From contig LUCW03001909.1 of assembly GCA_001586965.3 (NCBI GenBank), forward strand, positions 1-44,759: 44,759 bases of DNA, read 5' to 3'. The position numbers were made by a program, and so were the translations under genes. This DNA comes from Sphaeroforma sirkka (Eukaryota; Opisthokonta; Ichthyosporea; Ichthyophonida). Under the pieces are notes generated by a model that made no database searches, was not told where the DNA came from, and saw nothing but the letters and a program-made list of their open reading frames with translations. Positions 29,301-44,100 of this stretch are shown piece after piece (the stretch's first letter is position 1; every line of letters begins with the position of its first letter).

Positions 29301-32300
29301 TAGTTCAAAAAGTGAAATATAAATAGTTCAAAAAAGTGAAATATAAATAGTTCAAAAGTGAAATATAAAAGTTCAAAAGTGAAATATAAATTCAAAAAAG
29401 TGAAATATAAATAGTTCAAAAAAGTGAAATATAAATAGTTCAAAAGTGAAATATAAATAGTTCAAAAAAGTGAAATATAAATAGTTCAAAAGTGAAATAT
29501 AAATAGTTCAAAAGTGAAATATAAATAGTTCAAAAGTGAAATATAAATAGTTCAAAAAAGTGAAAATATAAATAGTTCAAAAAAGTGAAATATAAATAGT
29601 TCAAAAGTGAAATATAAATAGTTCGAAAAAAAGTGAAATATAAATAGTTCAAAAGTGAAATATAAATAGTTCAAAAGTGAAATATAAATAGTTCAAAAAG
29701 TGAAATATAAATAGTTCAAAAGTGAAATATAAATAGTTCAAAAGTGAAATATAAATAGAAATATGAAATATAAATAGTTCAAAAAGTGAAATATAAATAG
29801 TTCAAAAAAGTGAAATATAAATAGTTCAAAAGTGAAATATAAATAGTTCAAAAAGTGAAATATAAATAGTTCAAAAGTGAAATATAAATAGTTCAAAAGT
29901 GAAATATAAATAGTTCAAAAGTGAAATATAAATAGTTCAAAAGTGAAATATAAATAGTTCAAAAAAGTGAAATATAAATAGTTCAAAAAAGTGAAATATA
30001 AATAGTTCAAAAAGTGAAATATAAATAGTTCAAAAGTGAAATATAAATAGTTCAAAAAGTGAAATATAAATAGTTCAAAAGTGAAATATAAATAGTTCAA
30101 AAGTGAAATATAAATAGTTCAAAAGTGAAATATAAATAGTTCAAAAGTGAAATATAAATAGTTCAAAAGTGAAATATAAATAGTTCAAAAGTGAAATATA
30201 AATAGTTCAAAAAGTGAAATATAAATAGTTCAAAAGTGAAATATAAATAGTTCAAAAGTGAAATATAAATAGTTCAAAAGTGAAATATAAATAGTTCAAA
30301 AGTATAAATAGTTCAAAAGTGAAATATAAATAGTTCAAAAGTGAAATATAAATAGTTCAAAAAAGTGAAATATAAATAGTTCAAAAAGTGAAATATAAAT
30401 AGTTCAAAAGTGAAATATAAATAGTTCAAAAGTGAAATATAAATAGTTCAAAAGTGAAATATAAATAGTTCAAAAAGTGAAATATAAATAGTTCAAAAAG
30501 TGAAATATAAATAGTTCAAAAGTGAAATATAAATAGTTCAAAAAGTGAAATATAAATAGTTCAAAAGTGAAATATAAATAGTTCAAAAAAGTGAAATATA
30601 AATAGTTCAAAAGTGAAATATAAATAGTTCAAAAGTGAAATATAAATAGTTCAAAAAAGTGAAATATAAATAGTTCAAAAGTGAAATATAAATAGTTCAA
30701 AAGTGAAATATAAATAGTTCAAAAGTGAAATATAAATAGTTCAAAAAGTGAAATATAAATAGTTCAAAAGTGAAATATAAATAGTTTCAAAAGTGAAATA
30801 TAAATAGTTCAAAAGTGAAATATATAAATAGTTCAAAAGTGAAATATAAAAGTTCAAAAGTGAAATATAAATAGTTCAAAAGTGAAATATAAATAGTTCA
30901 AAAGTGAAATATAAATAGTTCAAAAGTGAAATATAAATAGTTCAAAAAGTGAAATATAAATAGTTCAAAAGTGAAATATAAATAGTTCAAAAAAGTGAAA
31001 TATAAATAGTTCAAAAAGTGAAATATAAATAGTTCAAAAGTGAAATATAAATAGTTCAAAAGTGAAATATAAATAGTTCAAAAAGTGAAATATAAATAGT
31101 TCAAAAAGTGAAATATAAATAGTTCAAAAGTGAAATATAAATAGTTCAAAAGTGAAATATAAATAGTTCAAAAGTGAAATATAAATAGTTCAAAAGTGAA
31201 ATATAAATAGTTCAAAAAAGTGAAATATAAATAGTTCAAAAAGTGAAATATAAATAGTTCAAAAAGTGAAATATAAATAGTTCAAAAGTGAAATATAAAT
31301 AGTTCAAAAAAGTGAAATATAAATAGTTCAAAAGTGAAATATAAATAGTTCAAAAGTGAAATATAAATAGTTCAAAAGTGAAATATAAATAGTTCAAAAA
31401 AGTGAAATATAAATAGTTCAAAAGTGAAATATAAATAGTTTCAAAAGTGAAATATAAATAGTTCAAAAGTGAAATATAAATAGTTCAAAAAGTGAAATAT
31501 AAATAGTTCAAAAGTGAAATATAAATAGTTCAAAAAGTGAAATATAAATAGTTCAAAAAGTGAAATATAAATAGTTCAAAAGTGAAATATAAATAGTTCA
31601 AAAGTGAAATATAAATAGTTCAAAAGTGAAATATAAATAGTTCAAAAGTGAAATATAAATAGTTCAAAAGTGAAATATAAATAGTTCAAAAAGTGAAATA
31701 TAAATAGTTCAAAAAAGTGAAATATAAATAGTTCAAAAAGTGAAATATAAATAGTTCAAAAGTGAAATATAAATAGTTCAAAAGTGAAATATAAATAGTT
31801 CAAAAGTGAAATATAAATAGTTCAAAAAAGTGAAATATAAATAGTTCAAAAGTGAAATATAAATAGTTCAAAAGTGAAATATAAATAGTTCAAAAGTGAA
31901 ATATAAATAGTTCAAAAGTGAAATATAAATAGTTCAAAAAAGTGAAATATAAATAGTTCAAAAAAGTGAAATATAAATAGTTCAAAAGTGAAATATAAAT
32001 AGTTCAAAAGTGAAATATAAATAGTTCAAAAAAGTGAAATATAAATAGTTCAAAAGTGAAATATAAATAGTTCAAAAAGTGAAATATAAATAGTTCAAAA
32101 AGTGAAATATAAATAGTTCAAAAGTGAAATATAAATAGTTCAAAAGTGAAATATAAATAGTTCAAAAGTTCAAAAGTGAAGTGAAATATAAATAGTTCAA
32201 AAAAGTGAAATATAAATAGTTCAAAAGTGAAATATAAATAGTTCAAAAAAAGTGAAATATAAATAGTTCAAAAAGTGAAATATAAATAGTTCAAAAAGTG

Positions 32301-35300
32301 AAATATAAATAGTTCAAAAGTGAAATATAAATAGTTCAAAAGTGAAATATAAATAGTTCAAAAAAGTGAAATATAAATAGTTCAAAAGTGAAATATAAAT
32401 AGTTCAAAAGTGAAATATAAATAGTTCAAAAGTGAAATATAAATAGTTCAAAAAGTGAAATATAAATAGTTCAAAAAGTGAAATATAAATAGTTCAAAAG
32501 TGAAATATAAATAGTTCAAAAGTGAAATATAAATAGTTCAAAAGTGAAATATAAATAGTTCAAAAGTGAAATATAAATAGTTCAAAAGTGAAATATAAAT
32601 AGTTCAAAAGTGAAATATAAATAGTTCAAAAGTGAAATATAAATAGTTCAAAAAAGTGAAATATAAATAGTTCAAAAGTGAAATATAAATAGTTCAAAAG
32701 TGAAAGTGAAATATAAATAGTTAAATAAAAAAGTGAAATATAAATAGTTCAAAAAAGTGAAATATAAATAGTTCAAAAGTGAAATATAAATAGTTCAAAA
32801 GTGAAATATAAATAGTTCAAAAAGTGAAATATAAATAGTTCAAAGTGAAATATAAATAGTTCAAAAGTGAAATATAAATAGTTCAAAAAGTGAAATATAA
32901 ATAGTTCAAAAAGTGAAATATAAATAGTTCAAAAAGTGAAATATAAATAGTTCAAAAGTGAAATATAAATAGTTCAAAAAAGTGAAATATAAATAGTTCA
33001 AAAGTGAAATATAAATAGTTCAAAAAGTGAAATATAAATAGTTCAAAAGTGAAATATAAATAGTTCAAAAAGTGAAATATAAATAGTTCAAAAGTGAAAT
33101 ATAAATAGTTCAAAAGTGAAAATATAAATAGTTCAAAAGTGAAATATAAATAGTTCAAAAAGTGAAATATAAATAGTTCAAAAAGTGAAATATAAATAGT
33201 TCAAAAGTGAAATATAAATAGTTCAAAAGTGAAATATAAATAGTTCAAAAGTGAAATATAAATAGTTCAAAAGTGAAATATAAATAGTTCAAAAAGTGAA
33301 ATATAAATAGTTCAAAAGTGAAATATAAATAGTTCAAAAGTGAAATATAAATAGTTCAAAAGTGAAATATAAATAGTTCAAAAGTGAAATATAAATAGTT
33401 CAAAGTGAAATATAAATAGTTTCAAAAAGTGAAATATAAATAGTTCAAAAGTGAAATATAAATAGTTCAAAAGTGAAATATAAATAGTTCAAAAAGTGAA
33501 ATATAAATAGTTCAAAAGTGAAATATAAATAGTTCAAAAGTGAAATATAAATAGTTCAAAAAGTGAAATATAAATAGTTCAAAGTGAAATATAAATAGTT
33601 CAAAAAAGTGAAATATAAATAGTTCAAAAAGTGAAATATAAATAGTTCAAAAAGTGAAATATAAATAGTTCAAAAGTGAAATATAAATAGTTCAAAAGTG
33701 AAATATAAATAGTTCAAAAGTGAAATATAAATAGTTCAAAAGTGAAATATAAATAGTTCAAAAAAGTGAAATATAAATAGTTCAAAAGTGAAATATAAAT
33801 AGTTCAAAAAGTGAAATATAAATAGTTCAAAAGTGAAATATAAATAGTTCAAAAGTGAAATATAAATAAAAAAGTGAAATATAAATAGTTCAAAAAAGTG
33901 AAATATAAATAGTTCAAAGTGAAAAAATAGTTCAAAAGTGAAATATAAATAGTTCAAAAGTGAAATATAAATAGTTCAAAAGTGAAATATAAATAGTTCA
34001 AAAAAGTGAAATATAAATAGTTCAAAAAGTGAAATATAAATAGTTCAAAAGTGAAATATAAATAGTTCAAAAAGTGAAATATAAATAGTTTCAAAAAGTG
34101 AAATATAAATAGTTCAAAAGTGAAATATAAATAGTTCAAAAAGTGAAATATAAATAGTTCAAAAAGTGAAATATAAATAGTTCAAAAAGTGAAATATAAA
34201 TAGTTCAAAAGTGAAATATAAATAGTTCAAAAAAGTGAAATATAAATAGTTCAAAAAGTGAAATATAAATAGTTCAAAAGTGAAATATAAATAGTTCAAA
34301 AGTGAAATATAAATAGTTCAAAAAAGTGAAATATAAATAGTTCAAAAGTGAAATATAAATAGTTCAAAAGTGAAATATAAATAGTTCAAAAGTGAAATAT
34401 AAATAGTTCAAAAGTGAAATATAAATAGTTCAAAAGTGAAATATAAATAGTTCAAAAAAGTGAAATATAAATAGTTCAAAAGTGAAATATAAATAGTTCA
34501 AAAAGTGAAATATAAATAGTTCAAAAAGTGAAATATAAATAGTTCAAAAGTGAAATATAAATAGTTCAAAAGTGAAATATAAATAGTTCAAAAAGTGAAA
34601 TATAAATAGTTCAAAAGTGAAATATAAATAGTTCAAAAGTGAAATATAAATAGTTCAAAAGTGAAATATAAATAGTTCAAAAGTGAAATATAAATAGTTC
34701 AAAAAGTGAAATATAAATAGTTCAAAAAGTGAAATATAAATAGTTCAAAAAAGTGAAATATAAATAGTTCAAAAGTGAAATATAAATAGTTCAAAAGTGA
34801 AATATAAATAGTTCAAAAGTGAAATATAAATAGTTCAAAAAAGTGAAATATAAATAGTTCAAAAGTGAAATATAAATAGTTCAAAAGTGAAATATAAATA
34901 GTTCAAAAAGTGAAATATAAATAGTTCAAAAGTGAAATATATAAATAGTTCAAAAGTGAAATATAAATAGTTCAAAAAAGTGAAATATAAATAGTTCAAA
35001 AAGTGAAATATAAATAGTTCAAAAGTGAAATATAAATAGTTCAAAAAAAGTGAAATATAAATAGTTCAAAAGTGAAATATAAATAGTTCAAAAAAGTGAA
35101 ATATAAATAGTTCAAAAGTGAAATATAAATAGTTCAAAAGTGAAATATAAATAGTTCAAAAAGTGAAATATAAATAGTTCAAAAAGTGAAATATAAATAG
35201 TTCAAAAAAGTGAAATATAAATAGTTCAAAAGTGAAATATAAATAGTTCAAAGTGAAATATAAATAGTTCAAAAAGTGAAATATAAATAGTTCAAAAGTG

Positions 35301-38300
35301 AAATATAAATAGTTCAAAGTGAAATATAAATAGTTCAAAAGTGAAATATAAATAGTTCAAAAGTTGAAATATAAATAGTTCAAAAGTGAAATATAAATAG
35401 TTCAAAAGTGAAATATAAATAGTTCAAAAAGTGAAATATAAATAGTTCAAAAGTGAAATATAAATAGTTCAAAAGTGAAATATAAATAGTTCAAAAGTGA
35501 AATATAAAAATAGTTCAAAAGTGAAATATAAATAGTTCAAAAGTGAAATATAAATAGTTCAAAAAGTGAAATATAAATAGTTCAAAAGTGAAATATAAAT
35601 ATAAATAGTTCAAAAGTGAAATATAAATAGTTCAAAAGTGAAATATAAATAGTTCAAAAGTGAAATATAAATAGTTCAAAAGTGAAATATAAATAGTTCA
35701 AAAGTGAAATATAAATAGTTCAAAAGTGAAATATAAATAGTTCAAAAAGTGAAATATAAATAGTTCAAAAGTGAAATATAAATAGTTCAAAAGTGAAATA
35801 TAAATAGTTCAAAAAAGTGAAATATAAATAGTTCAAAAAAAGTGAAATATAAATAGTTCAAAAGTGAAATATAAATAGTTCAAAAAGTGAAATATAAATA
35901 GTTCAAAAGTGAAATATAAATAGTTCAAAAGTGAAATATAAATAGTTAAAAGTTCAAAAGTGAAATATAAATAGTTCAAAAGTGAAATATAAATAGTTCA
36001 AAAAGTGAAATATAAATAGTTCAAAAGTGAAATATAAATAGTTCAAAAGTGAAATATAAATAGTTCAAAAAAGTGAAATATAAATAGTTCAAAAGTGAAA
36101 TATAAATAAAAAGTTGAAATATAAATAGTTCAAAAGTGTGATATAAATAGTTCAAAAGTGAAATATAAATAGTTCAAAAGTGAAATATAAATAGTAGTTC
36201 AAAAAGTGAAATATAAATAGTTCAAAAGTGAAATATAAATAGTTCAAAAGTGAAATATAAATAGTTCAAAAGTGAAATATAAATAGTTCAAAAAGTGAAA
36301 TATAAATAGTTCAAAAGTGAAATATAAATAGTTCAAAAAAAGTGAAATATAAATAGTTCAAAAAGTGAAATATAAATAGTTAAAAAAGTGAAATATAAAT
36401 AGTTCAAAAGTGAAATATAAATAGTTCAAAAGTGAAATATAAATAGTTCAAAAGTGAAATATAAATAGTTCAAAAGTGAAATATAAATAGTTCAAAAGTG
36501 AAATATAAATAGTTCAAAAAAAAAGTTCAAAGTGAAATATAAATAGTTCAAAAAGTGAAATATAAAGTTAGTGAAATAAAAGTGAAAAATAAAAAATAGT
36601 TCAAAAAGTGAAATATAAATAGTTCAAAAGTGAAATATAAATAGTTCAAAAGTGAAATATAAATAGTTCAAAAGTGAAATATAAATAGTCAAAAAGTGAA
36701 ATATAAATAGTTCAAAAGTGAAATATAAATAGTTCAAAAAGTGAAATATAAATAGTTCAAAAGTGAAATATAAATAGTTCAAAAGTGAAATATAAAATAG
36801 TTTAAAAAAAGTGAAATATAAATAGTTCAAAAGTGAAATATAAATAGTTCAAAAGTGAAATATAAATAGTTCAAAAGTGAAATATAAATAGTTCAAAAGT
36901 GAAATATAAATAGTTCAAAAGTGAAATATAAATAGTTCAAAAAAATTGAAATATAAATAGTTCAAAAGTGAAATATAAATAGTTCAAAAGTGAAATATAA
37001 ATAGTTCAAAAAAAGTGAAATATAAATAGTTCAAAAGTGAAATATAAATAGTTCAAAAGTGAAATATAAATAGTTCAAAAGTGAAATATAAATAGTTCAA
37101 AAGTGAAATATAAATAGTTCAAAAAGTGAAATATAAATAGTTCAAAAGTGAAATATAAATAGTTCAAAAAGTGAAATATAAATAGTTCAAAAAGTGAAAT
37201 ATAAATAGTTCAAAAGTGAAATATAAATAGTCAAAAAAAGTGAAATATAAATAGTTCAAAAAGTGAAATATAAATAGTTCAAAAGTGAAATATAAATATA
37301 AATAGTTCAAAGTGAAATATGAAATAAATAGTTCAAAAAAGTGAAATATAAATAGTTCAAAAAGTGAAATATAAATAGTTCAAAAAAGTGAAATATAAAT
37401 AGTTCAAAAGTGAAATATAAATAGTTCAAAGTGATATATAAAATGAAGTTAAATAGTTCAAAAGTGAAAAATATAAATAGTTCAAAAGTGAAATATAAAT
37501 AGTTCAAAAGTGAAATATAAATAGTTCAAAAGTGAAATATAAATAGTTCAAAAGTGAAATATAAATAGTTCAAAAAAGTGAAATATAAATAGTTCAAAAG
37601 TGAAATATAAATAGTTAAAAGTGAAATGAAATAGTTCAAATAGTTCAAAAGTGAAATATAAATAGTTCAAAAGTGAAATATAAATAGTTCAAAAGTGAAA
37701 TATAAATAGTTCAAAAAAGTGAAATATAAATAGTTCAAAAGTGAAATATAAATAGTTCAAAAGTGAAATATAAATAGTTCAAAGTGAAATATAAATAGTT
37801 CAAAAAAGTGAAATATAAATAGTTCAAAAAGTGAAATATAAATAGTTCAAAAGTGAAATATAAATAGTTCAAAAGTGAAATATAAATAGTTCAAAAAGTG
37901 AAATATAAATAGTTCAAAAGTGAAATATAAATAGTTCAAAAAGTGAAATATAAATAGTTCAAAAAAGTGAAATATAAATAGTTCAAAAGTGAAATATAAA
38001 TAGTTCAAAAGTGAAATATAAATAGTTCAAAAGTGAAATATAAATAGTTCAAAAAAAGTGAAATATAAATAGTTCAAAAGTGAAATATAAATAGTTCAAA
38101 AAGTGAAATATAAATAGTTCAAAAAAGTGAAATATAAATAGTTCAAAAAAGTGAAATATAAATAGTTCAAAAAGTGAAATATAAATAGTTCAAAAGTGAA
38201 ATATAAATAGTTCAAAAGTGAAATATAAATAGTTCAAAAGTGAAATATAAATAGTTCAAAAGTGAAATATAAATAGTTCAAAAGTGAAATATAAATAGTT

Positions 38301-40380
38301 CAAAAAAGTGAAATATAAATAGTTCAAAAAAGTGAAATATAAATAGTTCAAAAAGTGAATATATAAATAGTTCAAAAAAAGTGAAATATAAATAGTTCAA
38401 AAAGTGAAATATAAATAGTTCAAAAAAGTGAAATATAAATAGTTCAAAAAGTGAAATATAAATAGTTCAAAAGTGAAATATAAATAGTTCAAAAGTGAAA
38501 TATAAATAGTTCAAAAAGTGAAATATAAATAGTTCAAAAAAGTGAAATATAAATAGTTCAAAAGTGAAATATAAATAGTTCAAAAGTGAAATATAAATAG
38601 TTCAAAAAGTGAAATATAAATAGTTCAAAAGTGAAATATAAATAGTTCAAAAGTGAAATATAAATAGTTCAAAAAAGTGAAATATAAATAGTTCAAAAAG
38701 TGAAATATATAAATAGTTCAAAAAGTGAAATATAAATAGTTCAAAAGTGAAATATAAATAGTTCAAAAAAGTGAAATATAAATAGTTCAAAAAAGTGAAA
38801 TATAAATAGTTCAAAAGTGAAATATAAATAGTTCAAAAAGTGAAATATAAATAGTTCAAAAAAGTGAAATATATAAATAGTTCAAAGTGAAATATAAATA
38901 GTTCAAAAAGTGAAATATAAATAGTTCAAAAAAAGTGAAATATAAATAGTTCAAAAAGTGAAATATAAATAGTTCAAAAGTGAAATATAAATAGTTCAAA
39001 AGTGAAATATAAATAGTTCAAAAGTGAAATATAAATAGTTCAAAAAAGTGAAATATAAATAGTTCAAAAGTGAAATATAAATAGTTCAAAAGTGAAATAT
39101 AAATAGTTCAAAAGTGAAATATAAATAGTTCAAAAGTGAAATATAAATAGTTCAAAAAGTGAAATATAAATAGTTCAAAAAGTGAAATATAAATAGTTCA
39201 AAAAAGTGAAATATAAATAGTTCAAAAAGTGAAATATAAATAGTTCAAAAGTGAAAATATAAATAGTTAAAAAAGTGAAATATAAATAGTTCAAAAGTGA
39301 AATATAAATAGTTCAAAAAGTGAAATATAAATAGTTCAAAAAGTGAAATATAAATAGTTCAAAAGTGAAAATATAAATAGTTCAAAAGTGAAATATAAAT
39401 AGTTCAAAAGTGAAATATAAATAGTTCAAAAGTGAAATATAAATAGTTCAAAAGTGAAATATAAATAGTTCAAAAAGTGAAATATAAATAGTTCAAAAAG
39501 TGAAATATAAATAGTTCAAAAAGTGAAATATAAATAGTTCAAAAAAGTGAAATATAAATAGTTCAAAAAGTGAAATATAAATAGTTCAAAAAGTGAAATA
39601 TAAATAGTTCAAAATTGAAATATAAATAGTTCAAAAAGTGAAATATAAATAGTTTCAAAAGTGAAATATAAATAGTTCAAAAAGTGAAATATAAATAGTT
39701 CAAAAGTGAAATATAAATAGTTCAAAAGTGAAATATAAATAGTTCAAAAAAGTGAAATATAAATAGTTTAAAGTTGAAATATAAATAGTTCAAAAAAGTG
39801 AAATATAAATAGTTCAAAAGTGAAATATAAATAGTTAAAAATTTGAAATATAAATAGTTCAAAAGTGAAATATATAAAGTTAGTTCAAAAAGTGAAATAT
39901 AAATAGTTCAAAAAGTGAAATATAAATAGTTCAAAAGTGAAATATAAATAGTTCAAAAAGTGAAATATAAATAGTTTAAAATTTGAAATATAAATAGTTC
40001 AAAATTTGAAATATAAATAGTTCAAAAAAGTGAAATATAAATAGTTCAAAAGTGAAATATAAATAGTTCAAAAGTGAAATATAAATAGTTTAAAATTTGA
40101 AATATAAATAGTTCAAAAGTGAAATATAAATAGTTCAAAAAGTGAAATATAAATAGTTCAAAAAGTTTGAAATATAAATAGTTCAAAGTTGAAATATAAA
40201 TAGTTTAAAAGTGAAATATAAATAGTCAAAAAAGTGAAATATAAAAAAGTTAAAAAATTTGAAATATAAATAGTTCAAAATTGAAAATATAAATAGTTCA
40301 AATTTGAAATATAAATAGTTCAAAAGTGAAATATAAATAGTTCAAAAGTGAAATATAAATAGTTTCAAAAAGTGAAATAT
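26400..40380. repeat. 22-bp satellite array with a TATAAATA motif per unit
   Basis: Head-to-tail units read AGTTC, an A-run of usually 4 (3-8), then GTGAAATATAAAT. Nearly all variation is in A-run length, so units are 21-26 bp and the array has about 600 copies. Rare rearranged units occur (for example about 26640, 27700, 28455, 32165, 36530, 37430). Left-end units carry AGTTG instead of AGTG, as do right-end units, whereas the middle is almost uniform, as expected from unequal exchange that homogenises the centre. Minus-strand open frames of 60-73 codons (N-Y-L-Y-F-T-F-E-L-F-I-F-H-F repeats) arise when 22- and 23-bp units alternate, giving 45-bp periods; they are not genes. Confidence 0.97.
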
Positions 40381-41120
40381 AATATAGTTCAAAAATTGAA
40401 ATATAAATAGTTTAAAAGTTGAAATATAAATAGTTCAAAAAAGTTGAAATATAAAAAATTTAAAAGTGAAATATAAATAGTTCAAAAAGTGAAATATAAA
40501 TAGTTCAAAAGTTAAAATATAAATAGTTCAAAAGTGAAATATAAATAGTTCAAAAAAGTTGAAATATAAATAGTTCAAAATTTGAAATATAAATAGTTCA
40601 AAAATTGAAATATAAATAATTCAAAAAAGTGAAATATAAATAGTTCAAAAAGTGAAATTAAATAGTTCAAAAAAGTGAAATATAAATAGTTCAAAATTTG
40701 AAATATAAATAGTTTAAAAAAAATTTAAATATAAAATAGTTCAAAAGTTGAAATATAAATTTAAATTTAAAATATAAAAGTTAAAAGTTTAGAAATTTAA
40801 ATATTCAAAAATTTAAATTTATAAATAGTTTAAATTGAAATATAAATAGTTCAAAAAAGTGAAATATAAATAGTTCAAAAGTTGAAATATAAAATAGTTT
40901 AAAAGTGAAATATAAAAAATTTAAAATTTGAAATATAAATAGTTCAAAAAAGTTTAAAATATAAATAGTTCAAAATTGAAATATAAAAAGTTTAAAATTT
41001 AAAATTTAAATATTAAAATTTAAAATTTGAAATTTAAATAGTTCAAAAAGTTTAAAATTAAAATTTAAAATTTGAAATTTAAATAGTTTTAAAATTTAAA
41101 ATTTATAGTTTAAAATTTGA
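40381..41120. repeat. Transition zone between the 22-bp and 7-bp satellites
   Basis: Units lose G and C step by step: AGTTC to AGTTT, AAGTG to AATTTG, ATATAAAT to ATTTAAAT. Mixed words such as TTTAAAATTTGAAATTTAAATAG join the two arrays. The first such variants appear earlier, at about 39600-40000. Confidence 0.85.
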
Positions 41121-44100
41121 AATTTAAATATAATTTAAAGTTTAAAATTTAAAATTTAAAATTTAAAATTTAAAAGTTTAAAATTTAAATTTAAAATTTA
41201 AAATTGATTTAAAAAGTTTAAAATTTATATTTAAAATTTAAAATTTAAAATTTAAAAGTTTAAAATTTAAATTTAAAATAAAAGTTAAAATTTAAAATTT
41301 AAAATTTAAAATTTAAAATTAAAAGTTTAAATTTAAAATTTAAAATTTCAAATTTATTTAAAATTTAAAATTTAAAATTTAATTTAAATAGTTAAAATTT
41401 TAAATTTAAATTTAAATTTAAAATTTAAAATTTAAAATTTAAAATTTAAAATTTAAAATTTAAAATTTAAATATAAAAATTTAAATTTAAAATTTAAAAT
41501 TTAAAATTTATTTTTAAAATTTAAAATTTAAATTTAAATTTAAAATTTTAAATTTAAATTTAAAATTTAAAAGTTTAAATTTAAAATTTAAAGTTTAAAA
41601 AAAATTAAAAATTTAAAATTTAAAATTTAAAATTTAAAATTTAAAATTTAAAATTTAAATTAAATTTAAAATTTAAAATTTAAAATTTATTTAAAATTTA
41701 AAATTTAAAATTAAAAAAATTTAAAATTTAAAATTTAAAATTTAAAATTTAAAATTTAAAAATTTAAAATTTAAAATTTAAAATTTAAAATTTAAAATTT
41801 AAAATTTAAAATTTAAAATTTAAAATTTAAAATTTAAAATTTAAAATTTAAAATTTAAAATTTAAAATTTAAAATTTAAAATTTAAAATTTAAAATTTAA
41901 AATTTAAAATTTTTTAAAATTTAAAATTTAAAATTTAAAATTTAAAATTTAAAATTTAAAATTTAAAATTTAAAATTTAAAATTTAAAATTTAAAATTTA
42001 AAATTTAAAATTTAAAATTTAAAATTTAAAATTTAAAATTTAAATTTAAAATTTAAAATTTAAAATTTAAAATTTAAAATTTAAATTTAAAATTTAAAAT
42101 TTAAAATTTAAAATTTAAAATTTAAAATTTAAAATTTAAAATTTAAAATTTAAAATTTAAAATTTAAAATTTAAAATTTAAAATTTAAAATTTAAAATTT
42201 AAAATTTAAAATTTAAAATTTAAAATTTAAAATTTAAAATTAAAATTTAAAATTTAAAATTTAAAATTTAAAATTTAATTTAATTTAAATTTAAAATTTA
42301 AAATTTAAAATTTAAAAAAATTTAAAATTTAAAATTTAAAATTTAAAATTTAAAATTTAAAATTTAAAATTTAAAATTTAAAATTTAAAATTTAAAATTT
42401 AAAATTTAAAATTTTAAAATTTAAAATTTAAAATTTAAAATTTAAAATTTAAAATTTAAAATTTAAAATTTAAAATTTAAAATTTAAAATTTAAAATTTA
42501 AAATTTAAAATTTAAAATTTAAAATTTAAAATTTAAAATTTTAAAATTTAAAATTTAAAATTTAAAATTTAAAATTTAAAATTTAAAATTTAAAATTTAA
42601 AATTTAAAATTTAAAATTTAAAATTTAAAATTTAAAATTTAAAATTTAAAATTTAAAATTTAAAATTTAAAATTTAAAATTTAAAATTTAAAATTTAAAA
42701 TTTAAAATTTAAAATTTAAAATTTAAAATTTAAAATTTAAAATTTAAAATTTAAAATTTAAAATTTAAAATTTAAAATTTAAAATTTAAAATTTAAAATT
42801 TAAAATTTAAAATTTAAAATTTAAAATTTAAAATTTAAAATTTAAAATTTAAAATTTAAAATTTAAAATTTAAAATTTAAAATTTAAAATTTAAAATTTA
42901 AAATTTAAAATTTAAAATTTAAAATTTAAAATTTAAAATTTAAAATTTAAAATTAAAATTTAAATTTTAAAATTTAAAATTTAAATTTAAAATTTAAAAT
43001 TTAAAATTTAAAATTTAAAATTTAAAATTTAAAATTTAAAATTTAAAATTTAAAATTTAAAATTTAAAATTTAAAATTTAAAATTTAAAATTTAAAATTA
43101 AAATTTAAAATTTAAAATTTAAAATTTAAAATTTAAAATTTAAAATTTAAAATTTAAATTTAAAATTTAAAATTTAAAATTTAAAATTTAAAATTTAAAA
43201 TTTAAAATTTAAAATTTAAAATTTAAAATTTAAAAAATTTAAAATTTAAAATTTAAAATTTAAAATTTAAAATTTAAATTTAAAATTTAAAATTTAAAAA
43301 TTTAAAATTTAAAATTTAAAATTTAAAATTTAAAATTTAAAATTTAAAATTTAAAATTTAAAATTTAAAATTTAAAAATTTAAAATTTAAAATTTAAAAT
43401 TTAAAATTTAAATTTAAAATTTAAAATTTAAAATTTAAAATTTAAAATTTAAAATTTAAATTTTTAAAATTTAAAATTTAAAATTTAAAATTTAAAATTT
43501 AAAATTTAAAATTTAAAATTTAAAATTTAAAATTTAAAATTTAAAATTTAAAATTTAAAATTTAAAATTTAAAATTTAAAATTTAAAATTTAAAATTTAA
43601 AATTTAAAATTTAAAATTTAAAATTTAAATTTAAAATTTAAAATTTAAAATTTAAAATTTAAAATTTAAAATTTAAAATTTAAAATTTAAAATTTAAAAT
43701 TTAAAATTTAAAATTTAAAATTTAAAATTTAAAATTTAAAATTTAAAATTTAAAATTTAAAATTTAAAATTTAAAATTTAAAATTTAAAATTTAAAATTT
43801 AAAATTTAAAATTTAAATTTAAAATTTAAAATTTAAAATTTAAAATTTAAAATTTAAAATTTAAAATTTAAAATTTAAATTTAAAATTTAAAATTTAAAA
43901 TTTAAAATTTAAAATTTAAAATTTAAAATTTAAAATTTAAAATTTAAAATTTAAAATTTAAAATTTAAAATTTAAAATTTAAAATTTAAAATTTAAAATT
44001 TAAAATTTAAAATTTAAAATTTAAAATTTAAAATTTAAAATTTAAAATTTAAAATTTAAAATTTAAAATTTAAAATTTAAAATTTAAAATTTAAAATTTA

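Noticed and set aside
27012-37507. Many 60-73-codon minus-strand open frames with N-Y-L-Y-F-T-F peptides
   Set aside because: They follow directly from the 22/23-bp satellite units and break whenever the A-run length changes.
26400-40380. CRISPR-like array of short direct repeats
   Set aside because: Units are contiguous with no unique spacers, there are no cas genes and the DNA is eukaryotic.
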